Assembly: GCF_036588685.1 (NCBI RefSeq)
Contig: NC_086375.1
Coordinates: 41,199,270 to 41,263,269, forward strand
Direction: 5' to 3'
DNA length: 64,000 bases
Source of the DNA: Mytilus trossulus
Lineage: Eukaryota > Mollusca > Bivalvia > Mytilida > Mytilidae
The notes under the pieces were generated by a model. That model made no database searches. It saw only the letters and a program-made list of their open reading frames with translations, and was not told the DNA's origin. A program made the position numbers and the translations under genes. Below, piece after piece: positions 1 through 12,800 of the stretch (position 1 is the first letter of the stretch; every line of letters starts with the position of its first letter).

Positions 1-3000
1 GCATCAGGTTTATGTGACATTTTTTTCTTAAGCAGAAAGTGACTTCATCTATGAAAGGTTTCATTTATACCAATTACTTTTTCCCACCATGGTATGATTT
101 ATTTGTATCTTTACTAATGTAAAACTATAAATAGATCAACCTTTTTTTAATTTGAAGCACACTGATAATTTATTTGCATTTTAATTTAAAAAATCAGAGT
201 TCATTTTATATATTTTGAAGTACTCGGATGTGTTGTTCATTAAGGTTTCAAAAATTTCGAAAACATGAGCAGGATTTTTAAAGATTTTCCCTGGAAAATG
301 TTGCGCAAACTGAAATTTGTATCCTAGAAATATTCAACAAACAATATTCTGTAACATATAATACATCTATCCTTCTCAAGATGTTAGGACAAATATAGCT
401 ATTAAAAGATAAGGACTTGTCAAAATATAAGATTTGTTAAAAAAAAAATTGCAGACAGAGTTTTGATAGTTTTTTTTGTAAACAAAAAGATATGAATCGG
501 ACTGAATAAGAGATAAAATGCATTTAACTACACACATCTCTAGTTTAAATTCAATTGACATTGAACATATCCTGTTTCATTGAAAATATTTGATACAAAT
601 ATACTTTACAATAACTTACAATTTGTTGACATTCCTTCAAAATAAATGGATTTTACCACTACATATTAAGATAAATTTTCCATACAAGAAAAACAAGAAA
701 ACTAAACACACATATATCATATCTGATTAAAAATAGTGAATACACAATTTGTGACCATATAAACAAAAAGAAAATCGCTCTAAATGGTGACAGACGTAAT
801 ATTTTTCGCCCTTAAAGAGTCATTGTTTACCAGAAGTGGAAAATGGCAATTCCAATTGGAGCAAAAGATGTTTAGTAAATAAGTGTATCTTAATACTTAT
901 TTTTTAATAATTTATCTAATATATTTCAAGTGCACTTATAAATTTGGTAAACTTTAAGGATATCGATAATGTAACATTGTTTTTTCTTCATAATGCAACA
1001 ACTAAAACCGTCAACAAAAAATGCTCTGCATTTTCAGAAATTTTATATTTTTGAAGAAAAAAAACACTGTTTGATCTTTGTGTTTTTGTATTTTCATAGT
1101 TTGTATGAAATTTGCTTAGAATTCTAAAATTTTCTGCTTGTCAAAAAATAAATCAATCACAAATATTTCAAACTTACAGTTATCATATTTAGTTAGAATT
1201 TTTTTTTATGATTTATAAGTTAAAAGTTATATATACAAGTTACCATAAGCAATTACTCACATTTGTTTATGTAATTCATTAAATTGTTTACAAAATCCAA
1301 TGATGAAATTATTATAAATAAGTTCCCAACTATTTGGTTTTAAATGAAAAAAAACATATCATGTAAACTAAGAATTTCTTTGGTTTTTCACTTATTAAGT
1401 TTGTAGACACAATTTCAAGAAATATTTACTAGCATATGACTATCCAAAAAATTATTTAAAAAAATAAATGACATTTTCAATGGATAATTCCGACAATTTC
1501 ACAATTTATTATTAACCTTTACCCAAAGACTGTAGCAAGATCAAAATTAAATCTTTATATAAATCAAATCAATGCACTTAAGAAAGTATAGTTTTAATTT
1601 GAAAATTCTTTGGAATGACATTACAACATGATATAAGTGTACTCTTTTTAGCATACAAACATAAAAATATTGCATTATAAAAACAAACTATGACCTGCAT
1701 TTTATATTAATGACCAAAATATACAGCAAACAGAAACATACACATATCTGATTAAAATGTCGCCTGTATTGATGAAATCATAGAGATAATAGCTTATCTT
1801 TCATATCAAATGCTTTATATGTTAAAACTAACTTGGGAATTAAAATATGAAATTGATTATGATGGAGTATTGATTAAATAAATATGTTATAAATTATAAA
1901 TGTGAAACTTTAATTCACAATTGATTCTATAAGTGTGCACTGTATTATGACCCGTGTAAAATTACAGAAATATTATCTCGTCACTGGCAATTGAATTTTG
2001 ATGTCCAAATTTTAATTAGTTTACATACAATCATAAAAGGACACAATACTGAAAATAAATTATTGCAAGAAAAGAACTAGAATGACACTATGCTTTATTA
2101 TATTCAATATAATCACATAAATATTCTCTTTAATATAAAATATCACACAAAAGGGTAGGAAATCTCTAAGGAATTTTTCATGCATAAGCAGTTACTCTCA
2201 TAATAAATTAAGAAAGGAAATTGTTTGAAAATAATTTTAAAATGCTTGTGGACAGTATTGAACTAATAAGAAATCAAAGCGCTGACAACGCTATAAGCCA
2301 GCCAATCTGACCTAATCACCAAAAACATCCTATCCATGTATGTGAATACAAATGTTTTATTCAACACAGTTGCTAGAGGCTCCCTTTGCAGTTTTTAGAG
2401 GGATACACATACAACTTGGATAGAAGTTCCTTTCCCATGTCTTATTCTAGACGTTTAAATGAACCAGAATCAACAGTAAATTTAACTTTGCAAGTATCAC
2501 ATCTTTGTATTCAAAAATGCAAAACAGACAAAGACAGATGAAACAGTTTCATCAAGAGGTTTTTAGCAGATGAAGTTAACCCATATTTAAATCTGAAACA
2601 ATCATGTTGAAGATTAAATTTTCTATAGTTTAGAATGGGACAATTAACCAAAACAATGTCATGTAAACCATGTAAACTGCATGTTAGGCCCCAAGCAACG
2701 CTATTATAGTCTACTTGTGGAAAAATGAAAATGGACAGGGCTAAGTGCATATCAAATTAATCAAGTTACAATAACCATGAAGTCAGAAAAGTCTTGATTG
2801 TCGGTTTCCTTATCTGGGCAATTTAAAATTTGAATATTAGTTCAAATGTCTGGTACACACTAATTTTTAAAACTCTTTTCTTTGCTAAGCAGAATTCATC
2901 AGATTCATTTATTAACAACAACTGTGATTAGAATTTACAAAAATAACTGAATATTACTAACAGAGATGCAGTAAGAAACATTCAAGCCAAGATTGTTTGA

Positions 3001-3659
3001 ATATGACAGGAAATTTTAGCGAAGATAACAACAATGGCTAGACAAATAAATGCTTTGAGTTATATCAATATTAGTGGTAAATATACAGAAAAAAATGGTG
3101 ACAGTGGAAATGTTCCCAAAAGAGTTTATGAATTCATAATTTAACATTATGAAAAAAACATAAAAAAAATAATAATGATTACAATATCTATGGACTGGTA
3201 TACTTAAATCACAGAAACCCAGGATTGTCTTTTTTTCTGTTTTGTCAATTTTTATTTTTTTTAATTTCTATTCTGTATAACAGATATAATTTGTAGCATT
3301 GGATAAAATATGGGATAAAAAATAGTAATGTCTGCATATGGATAATTCTCTTTTTATCAGAACTTCATTTTCTTTTCACAACAACAGGCTTGTTATTCCA
3401 AATTTTCCTTATTGCAATTAGCAATTTATTATATATAAAAAATGTGAAGTTTCATACTGAAACAAATTTTCATACTGTATACATATATACATGAAAATAG
3501 ATTTACTGTTAAATACATATAGCACTATGTGTCCAATAAAACATGAAATATATATTACAACTGTAGAGTAAATCTTCCTTCCATACTGAAGAAGTCATCA
3601 GAAGGGAGACAACTCACATAACATTATAGCACACTTGTTCTGTTACACAACACTGAATA
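1..3659. other. AT-rich region, no gene seen
   Basis: No conserved coding stretch on either strand; only short AT-rich open frames. It probably holds the CAB39 3'UTR at its right end and intergenic DNA beyond. Confidence 0.5.
3425..3430 (-). terminator. Candidate CAB39 polyadenylation signal
   Basis: AATAAA on the minus strand about 230 nt after the stop. Other AATAAA words follow further downstream (for example 3251-3256), so the real 3' end is open. Confidence 0.3.
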
Positions 3660-3842
3660 CTATGACTCGTCGACTGATTTAAGCTCTTTAATTTGTTTAA
3701 TTAGATATGCTTTTTCGTCGTTAAATTGTTCGTCATCGGATCGTTCTGTGTGAAATTTCGTTAAAAAGTCAACAAGCTTTTCTTTGTTCCTAAGTAATAT
3801 ATCCAATATTGGCTTTGGTTTATTTGGATTTGCTACAAACAC
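3660..3842 (-). CDS. CAB39: CAB39 exon 8 (last coding exon)
   Basis: 60 codons and TAG. The exon opens with a GTG valine codon ([17 protein letters not shown]), not a start. It ends [12 protein letters not shown], the usual MO25 C-terminal end. Acceptor TTTTCCAG. Confidence 0.95.
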   Translation of the reverse strand: MFVANPNKPKPILDILLRNKEKLVDFLTKFHTERSDDEQFNDEKAYLIKQIKELKSVDES

Positions 3843-6800
3843 CTGGAAAAGAAATGATAATTCAATTTTCAGGAAACTTTCTTCAATATATATGCAGTAA
3901 ATTCAGGTAATATAATATTAGGAAATTAAAGCCTTTGTAATAGGTCTTTACAAGGATATATCTTCCTAAAGAAGTATATCGACCCCAGACTAGGTAGATA
4001 CACTGTAGAAATATATATCCTTGTTTGGACCTCATAAAAGGCTACAATTGTGTATATTTTTCAAAACCACTGAGGTAGAGCAGAAATTAAATTGATTAGT
4101 TGTTATGAAATATGATTGTGTCACAATGAATTGAGGTGTTCAGATTTCAATTATTAGATATTTAAAAAATAACTGTGCAATGCATGTCACTTATCGTCTG
4201 ACCTGTAAAGAAAAATGTTTCTAATTAAGCGAATGGATGCGACTAAACTCAGAAACATATAAATTAACCAAAGTTTCTTTTCTGTTGTAACATATTTTTT
4301 ACATTATAATCAAGCTAAGTAACCCGATTTTGTTTATTTCTTATTCTAAAAGTTACATTCAAGTTTTAAATGTAGAGGAAGAATAGTTTGATGATATTTT
4401 TAAAAGAAGAAACATGCTTTTCGAAATTGACCGAAAGTCATGTAAGTTCTGTTACAGCATTCTGTTTAACATGCTAAAACTGACTATAAACATGATTTTG
4501 TCAATAGCTTACTACATGTATTTATGAATTCATATATTGATTTACCTTTCTTTTGAAGAGTGTAAATTGTCAGTTTCATAATACTTTTTATTGAGACATT
4601 GAAATCTATTATTCATAAATAATATTTTATGGCCATTAAGTGCTCTTAAGTCTCATAGTTGTCAAGGACTCAGGTTAATTGAATGCATACCTTGAATACA
4701 TGGAAAGCTTCAAACTGAATGTTTCGGCTTTTCTCCCTCAACATGTTCATCATAAGTTTTAGATTATCAGGATTGGAAATGTACTTCGTCATCGTGGTGA
4801 AATTATGTCTGTCTAACAATAACTCGCCTAACAACTACAAAATAAAAACACAAGAAATTTAAGGCATGTGAAACTATGACTGTCTAACAATTACTCTCCT
4901 AACAACTACAAAATAAAAACACAAGAAATATAAGGCATGTGAAACTATGACTGTCTAACAAAAACTCTCCTAACAACTACAAAATAAAAACACAAGAAAT
5001 ATAAGGCATGTGAAACTATGACTGTCTAACAATTACTCTCCTAACAACTACAAAATAAAGACACAACAAATATGAAGCATGTGAAACTATGACTGTCTAA
5101 CAATAACTCTCCTAACAACTACAAAATAAAGACACAACAAATATGAAGCATGTGAAACTATGACTGTCTAACAATAACTCTCCTAACAACTATAAAATAA
5201 AGACACAACAAATATGAAGCATGTGAAACTATGACAGTCTAACAATTACTCTCCTAACAACCACAGAATAAACACACAAGAAATATAAAGCATATATTTC
5301 AACAAACATGAATTTATGGCTTCTATAGGTAACATTTGAAATAAAGTGATAACAAGAATGTGTCCAAAGTAAACAGATGTCACACTCACACTATCATTTT
5401 CCATGTTCAATGGACTGAAATTGGGTATTTTTTTTTTATTTGGCATTAAAATTAGAAAGATCATACCATAGGGAACATGTGTACTAAGTTTCAAGTTGAT
5501 TGGACTTCAATTTCATCAAAAACTACCTTGACCAAAAACTTCAACCTGAAACTTCCACTTTCATTTTCTATGTTCAGTGGACCCAAAAATTGGGGTCAAA
5601 AGTCTAATTTGCCTATACAATTAGAAATATCATATCTTAAGCAACAAGTGTACTAAGTTTCAAGTTGATTGGACTTCAGCTATCAAAAACTACCTTGACC
5701 AAAGACCTGAAGTGGGACAGACAGACGAACAGACTAAAGAATGGACTGATGCACAGACTAGGAAACATAATGCCCCTCTACTATCGTTGGTGGGGCATAA
5801 AAAAACTAGATGTATTCAGTTTTTTTTTTTATAAGTAAATTCCTGGGAATTTTTCAGTACTTATAAGCATACATTCAATAAATGTACATAAACAAATAAC
5901 CATGAACAATACGTTTAAGGTCAAGTTACAGTAAATAGGCTATGTCACAGATTTCAGTAAAATTTGGCATACAACTCTGGCTCGATGAACTTCAACTGAA
6001 AATCGAAAAAATAATGCAGAAATCTCATTTATCATTTGAAATATTACTGATTGAATTGTTACAAAATGGGTGAACATTTGTAAAGAAAGCACATAAAATC
6101 GGCGAAAATCCTTCCAAAATTTGTCTTAATAACGCCAAATCTCTTATTCTATTCCATAGATTTTTCTTAAAAAACTATATGTTGTTGATACATAAATTTC
6201 CGTTATAATGATGCAAAATAAAGATAGGGTCACCGACTTCGTTTTTACGGTATTCATCATTCAAAGTTGCGTTTATTGTGAAAAAATCCAACAAAATGTC
6301 GAAATAATCGTAACATTATCGCGTTGCAGGCCTTAAAATGTTGATTTTTGATGTTTTTCACTACCAACAAGGAAACAAATTGATTATTAGACAAAAAACG
6401 AAGTCGGTGACCCTATGATTATTTTATATCATTAAAACAGAAATTTATGTGTCAACAATATATAGTTTTTTAAGAAAAATCTATGGAGCAGAATTAGAGA
6501 TTTGGCGATTTTAAGACAAATGTTAGAAGTTTTTTTGCCGATTTTATGTGCTTTCTATACAAATATTCACCCATATTAAGAGATATCAATCTGCAATTTT
6601 TCAAATAATAAAAGAGATTAATGTTTTATTTTTTCGATTTTCAGTTGTAGTTCAACGAACCAAGGTTGAGCAAAATCTGCGACATAGCCCATTTACTGTT
6701 CCTTGACCTTAAGTATACTTACCACAACTAAGATGTTAAATTGATGTGTTTAAACCAAAGGGTGATTTTTTTTTGCTAGGAAACTGAGTACTATTATAAT

Positions 6801-9800
6801 TTTAAATCTATCATAATTTAGTACATTTCTAAACTCATAAGTTAAGAGGCATGTACATGATATGGATTAGGGGGTCAGTAGCGAAACATTATAACTGATA
6901 GTGGTTTCAGGAAATTCTGCATTTAGAGGAGGTCTCATTGGGGGGTTCCAATCCTGCTTACTGTTTTTTTGGATTCCCTTTTCCCGCTTACACTATGTAC
7001 GTAAGCAATTCTCATTTTTGTTGTCATTTCCCGGGTCCTGCAAGACCTCATTTCCCATTTTCACGACACAATAATTTGACTTTCACCTGTCACACTTACA
7101 AAAAATTTGTAAGGGTTCCGCGGAACCCAGTGTCTCGCCTACTTTTGCTGTAAATCACAGGCTCAACAAAACTGAGGAAAAAAGTCAATAAAAATATTCC
7201 TCTTGATACTATCTTATGATTGTGAGAAGCTAATCTGTCCAATTTTGGTAAAAATCTATGATAGTTTAATGAATATAATAAATGTTTTGAAAACTTTAAC
7301 TGCAGACTGTTTGTAAGGTGAACTGGAAGAAAATTAAAGTCCATTTAAAAGAAAAATACAGAAAAAATAGAGTTCTGTTTTTACAAAATTTACTTCTGGA
7401 TACTATCTAATGATCATAAATAAGCTTCTGTCAAAGATTGGTACAAACCCAGGATAGTTTAAGAAAGTTATTAAAATTCTAAAAACTTTAACCACAGAGT
7501 GAATGTAATGTTACCCAGCAGAAAAAACTAAGTCCATTTATAAGTAAAATACGGAAAAATGCATTTATTTTTTTACAAAATTTACTTCTGGATACTATCT
7601 TATGATCATAAACAAACTTCTGTCAAAGATTGGTACAAACCCAGGATAGTTTGAGAAAGTTATTAAAATTTCAAAAACTTTAACCACAGAGTGAATGTTA
7701 TGTTTCCCCGTAGAAAAAACTAAGTCCATTTATAAGTAAAATACGGAAAAATGCATTTATTTTTTTACAAAATTTACTTCTGAATACTATCTTATGATCA
7801 TAAACAAACTTCTGTCAAAGTTTGGTACAAACCCAGGATAGTTTGAGAAAGTTATTAAAATTTCAAAAACTTTAACCACAGAGTGAATGTTATGTTTCCC
7901 TGCAGAAAAACTAAGTCCATTTATAAGTAAAATACGGAAAAAATGGAATTTTATTTTTACAAAATTTACTTCTGGATACTATCTAATGATCATAAAGAAG
8001 CTTCTGTCCAAGTTTGGTAGAAATACAGTATAGTTTAAGAAAGTTATTAAAATTTAAAAAACTTTAACCACAGAGTGAATATTTGTGGACGCCGCCGCCG
8101 GAATGTAGGATCGCTTAGTCTCGCTTTTTCGACTAAAGTCGAAGGCTCGACAAAAATCAGCAATTCTGTGTCATACTTAGACCCCAATGAGACCCACTTT
8201 AGAGAAACCTATTCTGTAGCACTTTTCACAAAATAAAAGCATAGGCTAGCATTTATTTTCAAAATTGTATAGAAACTAAAAAAAAATGTTCCTTTTTAAA
8301 GTCTCTTTCTACATTCCATGGTATATGAATTCCATTCATGGCTTACTGATTTGAAATTGAATTCCTTTGCTATACTAAGGGATTGTCATTTGTACTTTTG
8401 ATGAAATGTTTTTATCTGTTAGGTTAATTTGCACTAAAGATTAAAGTCAATTTTAAATTAAATTAAATGTCATGATGTAGTACAAAAATCTATTATAATA
8501 GTTCATAATTATATATTTTTTTCTCATTAAAGCTGTGTGATATATCATTTTTATTAATTATTAAATATGTCTAACCTAAAAATTTAGGACTTTCAAAACC
8601 TATAATGACATTGGTAGTATCATTTTGATTAAAGGCTCCTGAGACCATATATATATAATATATTAATTCCTCTCATATTTGATAATATTAGGCACCCATG
8701 TTGCAAATTAATATTGAATTTATTTTATAAATCTTGTACATGTTTTACTACATAATGTTTTCTGGACCTTAAAAAAATCCATATGATTTGAAATAACCAA
8801 GCAAAACTTTATTGACCTCCTACTAATGATTCTTGTGTTTGTAAATGAACAGATAAATGAAGTGACAACTAAAAATTGTCTCATGGACACATTCCCAATT
8901 CTCAATTTTTTAGGGATTCCAAGGCTTCATAATTATTATTCACAACAGGAGTGTTGTAAGAAGTCAAGTAGCAAATTCATATGAAGGAAAGAAATTTTTA
9001 GGTCAGTAATTTTCCATAAATGAATAAATTCTTTGTTGTAATAAACAAAAGGGTAAACCACAAAAGACTTATAAAAAATTGAAAAAATCCCATGGCATCA
9101 ATCAGACACATGTTTCAATATTTTATTTGTTTTTAAAAAACATATGGACCATAATATTGTCCATTTACAATAAATACCCATAAAAAGTTAAATATTCATT
9201 GGCAATTTTTATTAAATGGTATTCAGCAAAGCAGGCAATTTAAATGAATTACTTATAGTACATGTCTCATTAAATCATTGTCTAAATAATCAATTATTAA
9301 TTTAAATATACCAGTATTTAATAAAACAATCAGTCCATGTTTCATTGTCAAATGAGTTGAAATTACAACATAATATTTAAGATATATAATATTACAATCA
9401 ATGAAAGATCTGTAAAGTGAGACATTTGCCTTATTTAAAAAAAAAAAATAACAAGAGGATCCTAAAAGCCTGAACCTGATTTAAATAAAAGGTAAAAGCT
9501 CAAAAGTAAGTTAAAAATTGTCTTAAACCCTTTCAGCTTCAATCCCCATGTAGTCATGATTGCAACCGCAATTTTTAATGGCCTGTGTGACCCATAATGA
9601 TTTTTAAGAACTGTCTAGACAGCAGGGAATTCTATTTCAATTATATCAGATTTATAGGAAAGGGGAAATAACTCTATTTTCTTTCACTTTTATAAATTTT
9701 AAATTATAATATATATAAATGTTTTATTTTTATCACAGCTTTACCCATAATTGTTTACCCATAGATTTTTAAACTAGGTGTATTTAACAGTCTTAAATTT

Positions 9801-12800
9801 GAGATTATAGAAATAAAATTGAGAATGGAAAGTCTTTATAGGCTGGGTGTTGATCTTTCTTTCTTTTTTTTTATGTGATTGTACTTGTAAATGTTTTACT
9901 GTTGTGTAAGATCAGTGTAAGATCAAAACGTGGCACTTTAAAATCATAAATTTTATTTTTATCTTTATCTATACAATAAAATATCTCACAAGAGAATTTA
10001 AACAAGGGACTACACAAAATTTGTTACTTTCTAAAATGAAAAAAAATATGAAAGAAAAACACAACAAATATTGAGAAAGCTAATTTAAAATATTGGATGT
10101 CAGATGAGTGTCTTTTCTAGTAGTAGCATCTGGATGTTTTAAGGTGTATTGAAATGTGACAGGTGAAAACTTACCTTGAGTGCTTGCCGTCTTGTAACAT
10201 AATTCTCAGAATTTAACAAAGACTGGTAATTATCAAATATCCTGTCATAATTAGCCTCTAAAAATTCAGATGACAACATTTTGTGTTTTGTCAATAATTC
10301 CTGAAAAAGGTAAATAAATGAGTAAGTCTAAATATAAAACAATTTAAGTCAGTCTGCTTTTAAAATTGTTCAAATTGGTATAGAGATGAACATAAAAATT
10401 GAAAATATTCAAATAGGAACAAATTTTAGTAATTGTCCATCGCCATGTTGATAATCATGGTTGTTTGGAATAGAATTGATTCTCAAAATTTCACTTTTAC
10501 TAATTTCCACATTTAGTCTCTGTTGGAGAGTTATTTCAGTGGCAATCATACCACATCTTCTTAATATTTAAGATATTATTGATTCACCAATCATGCCAAT
10601 ATTGTACTTGGATAGAATGTTTTTAAAATTCACAGAAATTCATAGTGAATCTTTCTAGGCTGCCAGCAATGGATTTGATGTAACAGGTAATTTGTTTAGA
10701 CTGTTTGTAATCCTTCTAAACTTTGCTACTTCAAGGATCTGATATGGATACTGTGAATTGACGGTAACTGGTACTTTGATAAGAATTCCCCTAACTGATA
10801 GAGCAATGTTTGAAGTGTAGAATACCATAAGAATTAATTAATGTTTGAAATGGAAACATTTTTAAGACTTTTTATTGGCAGATAAAACACACACAGTTGC
10901 AAAGTTTTGCTTGTGGGGAAATATATTTCGGAAACACACATTTAACTTATTCTAAATCTTACCTTAAATGTAGAAAATGCATCTGAAGCAATATCAAACG
11001 TTGAAACTTCTACATAGTCAAAAAATTTATAAAACTGTGAAGAAGATAATAAAATCTTAGCTAGCTCTTCTGAACGACAACATTCACGTAACATCTGTCC
11101 ACAATTCAGTGCAACTTCTTGATTCTCATAACTGAAAGTAGAAATTCAATTCATGCAAAATAATTGCATACAGTATTTTCTGTTTTGTCAATAAGTTATG
11201 ACTTTGGCTACAAAAAAGAAATTTCTAAAAAAATATTTCATTAGGACCATAATGGGTAAAGTAAATTGGTTATGAATTTGATCACTGAAGTCTTCAAGAT
11301 GGTTAATTGCAATATAATTACACAATGCACAAATTGTTTTGTCAACACATCTAAAGATTAAACACCAGAATTATTCAAATACATTTTTGTAGTAAAATAT
11401 TTCATTATTTTTTCACTTGACAGCCAAGAAAGAGGAATATTGCCAAGACCATTAGCCACAAGTTCGTTGCCCCAGACTAGTAAAATTTTATATGGAATTA
11501 ATATAACATATATAAAGGGACACAACTCAAGAAGGATAAAGATGATGCTATCCAAATTTGTACTTGACCGGAGTTTTGTAGTACATGTAATAATCAATGT
11601 GCATATGTTTCATAACATTTGGTTGAGGAAAACTTTAGTAAGAGAACGGAAGCGAAAAATTCATCAATTTTTCCATTTGTAAAATGGCATAACTTTAGAA
11701 CAGTAACTTGTTCAAAAGGTTTATTACAGGTTTAAATGTTAACATTTTACCCACCCTTTCATTAATTCTGATAGTATATCCTGTTTACAACATATATGTT
11801 CTACAGTTGGAGCACGGGAACCAATCTGTCTTCTCAACATGTTGTTGAAGATCTGAACCACATCTTTTCTGCCCTATTAAAAGAAAAACACATCATGCTA
11901 GAATATATATACAACTATTTGTTTGTCCATCTGGTTTATGACTTATATATTATGTAAATATTGACATGCTCTTTTTTTTAATAGTTTTTTTTTAATAGTT
12001 CTTGTCTACATGTATGTATTGAACTTACCAAGATATTAGGCCAAAATGTTCAAAATCTCTATTCAAGGGCATTTGATGATTTCAGTCAAATTGCCATTTC
12101 CTAAATCTTGTAATACCTTTTAAGTTTTTTTTTTTACTATTTCTGTCATGTCAATAATAGCTTTAAATTCAAGAAAATCGACAAAAAATATTAAAAAATA
12201 TCAATTAGATGTGTAATAACTTCCTACTAACAAAGACGGAGATGTGATGAAAACAAATTTTGAAATTCTGAGCTTTCTGCTCCATACCCCTTGGCAAACT
12301 TTCAAACATTTGTTTTGAGATTGGTTTAGTGTTTTTCTAAGAAAAAAAATTGCCAATTGGCGAAAAAAGATACCATGGCTAGGCCAAGGTGATCTAAGAA
12401 AGAATAATTACCTCAAAATCCACCTTAGTTAGATTCATTATAAGCAACAACAACATATTGTGATTATACATTTCTTGTGACAGCTGGGCCACTAGCTCAG
12501 TCTGTGGCTCCTGGTCCCCTACTCCATACAGGATACCTTTTATATGGGCAAGATTCTTGGAAATATCTTCTGTTGCCTGCAAAAAATTAATAATATACAG
12601 AAACAACATGTATACATTTAATATGTTAAAAGGATAACTATGTAAGACTTAGTAGTACAGTGAATCCTGACTAAACCGAATCCTGTATCAACCGAAAACC
12701 TGTATAAACCAAACATATTCATAAGCACCGTCATATCAAATTGTGTGCATTGCGGACCTGATAAAACCAAACATCCGCTGAAAACTAAAAAAATCTTAAG

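Noticed and set aside
4806-5293. Regular direct repeats resembling a CRISPR array
   Set aside because: Units are contiguous 71-bp tandem copies without unique spacers, in a eukaryotic intron, and overlap a coding exon.
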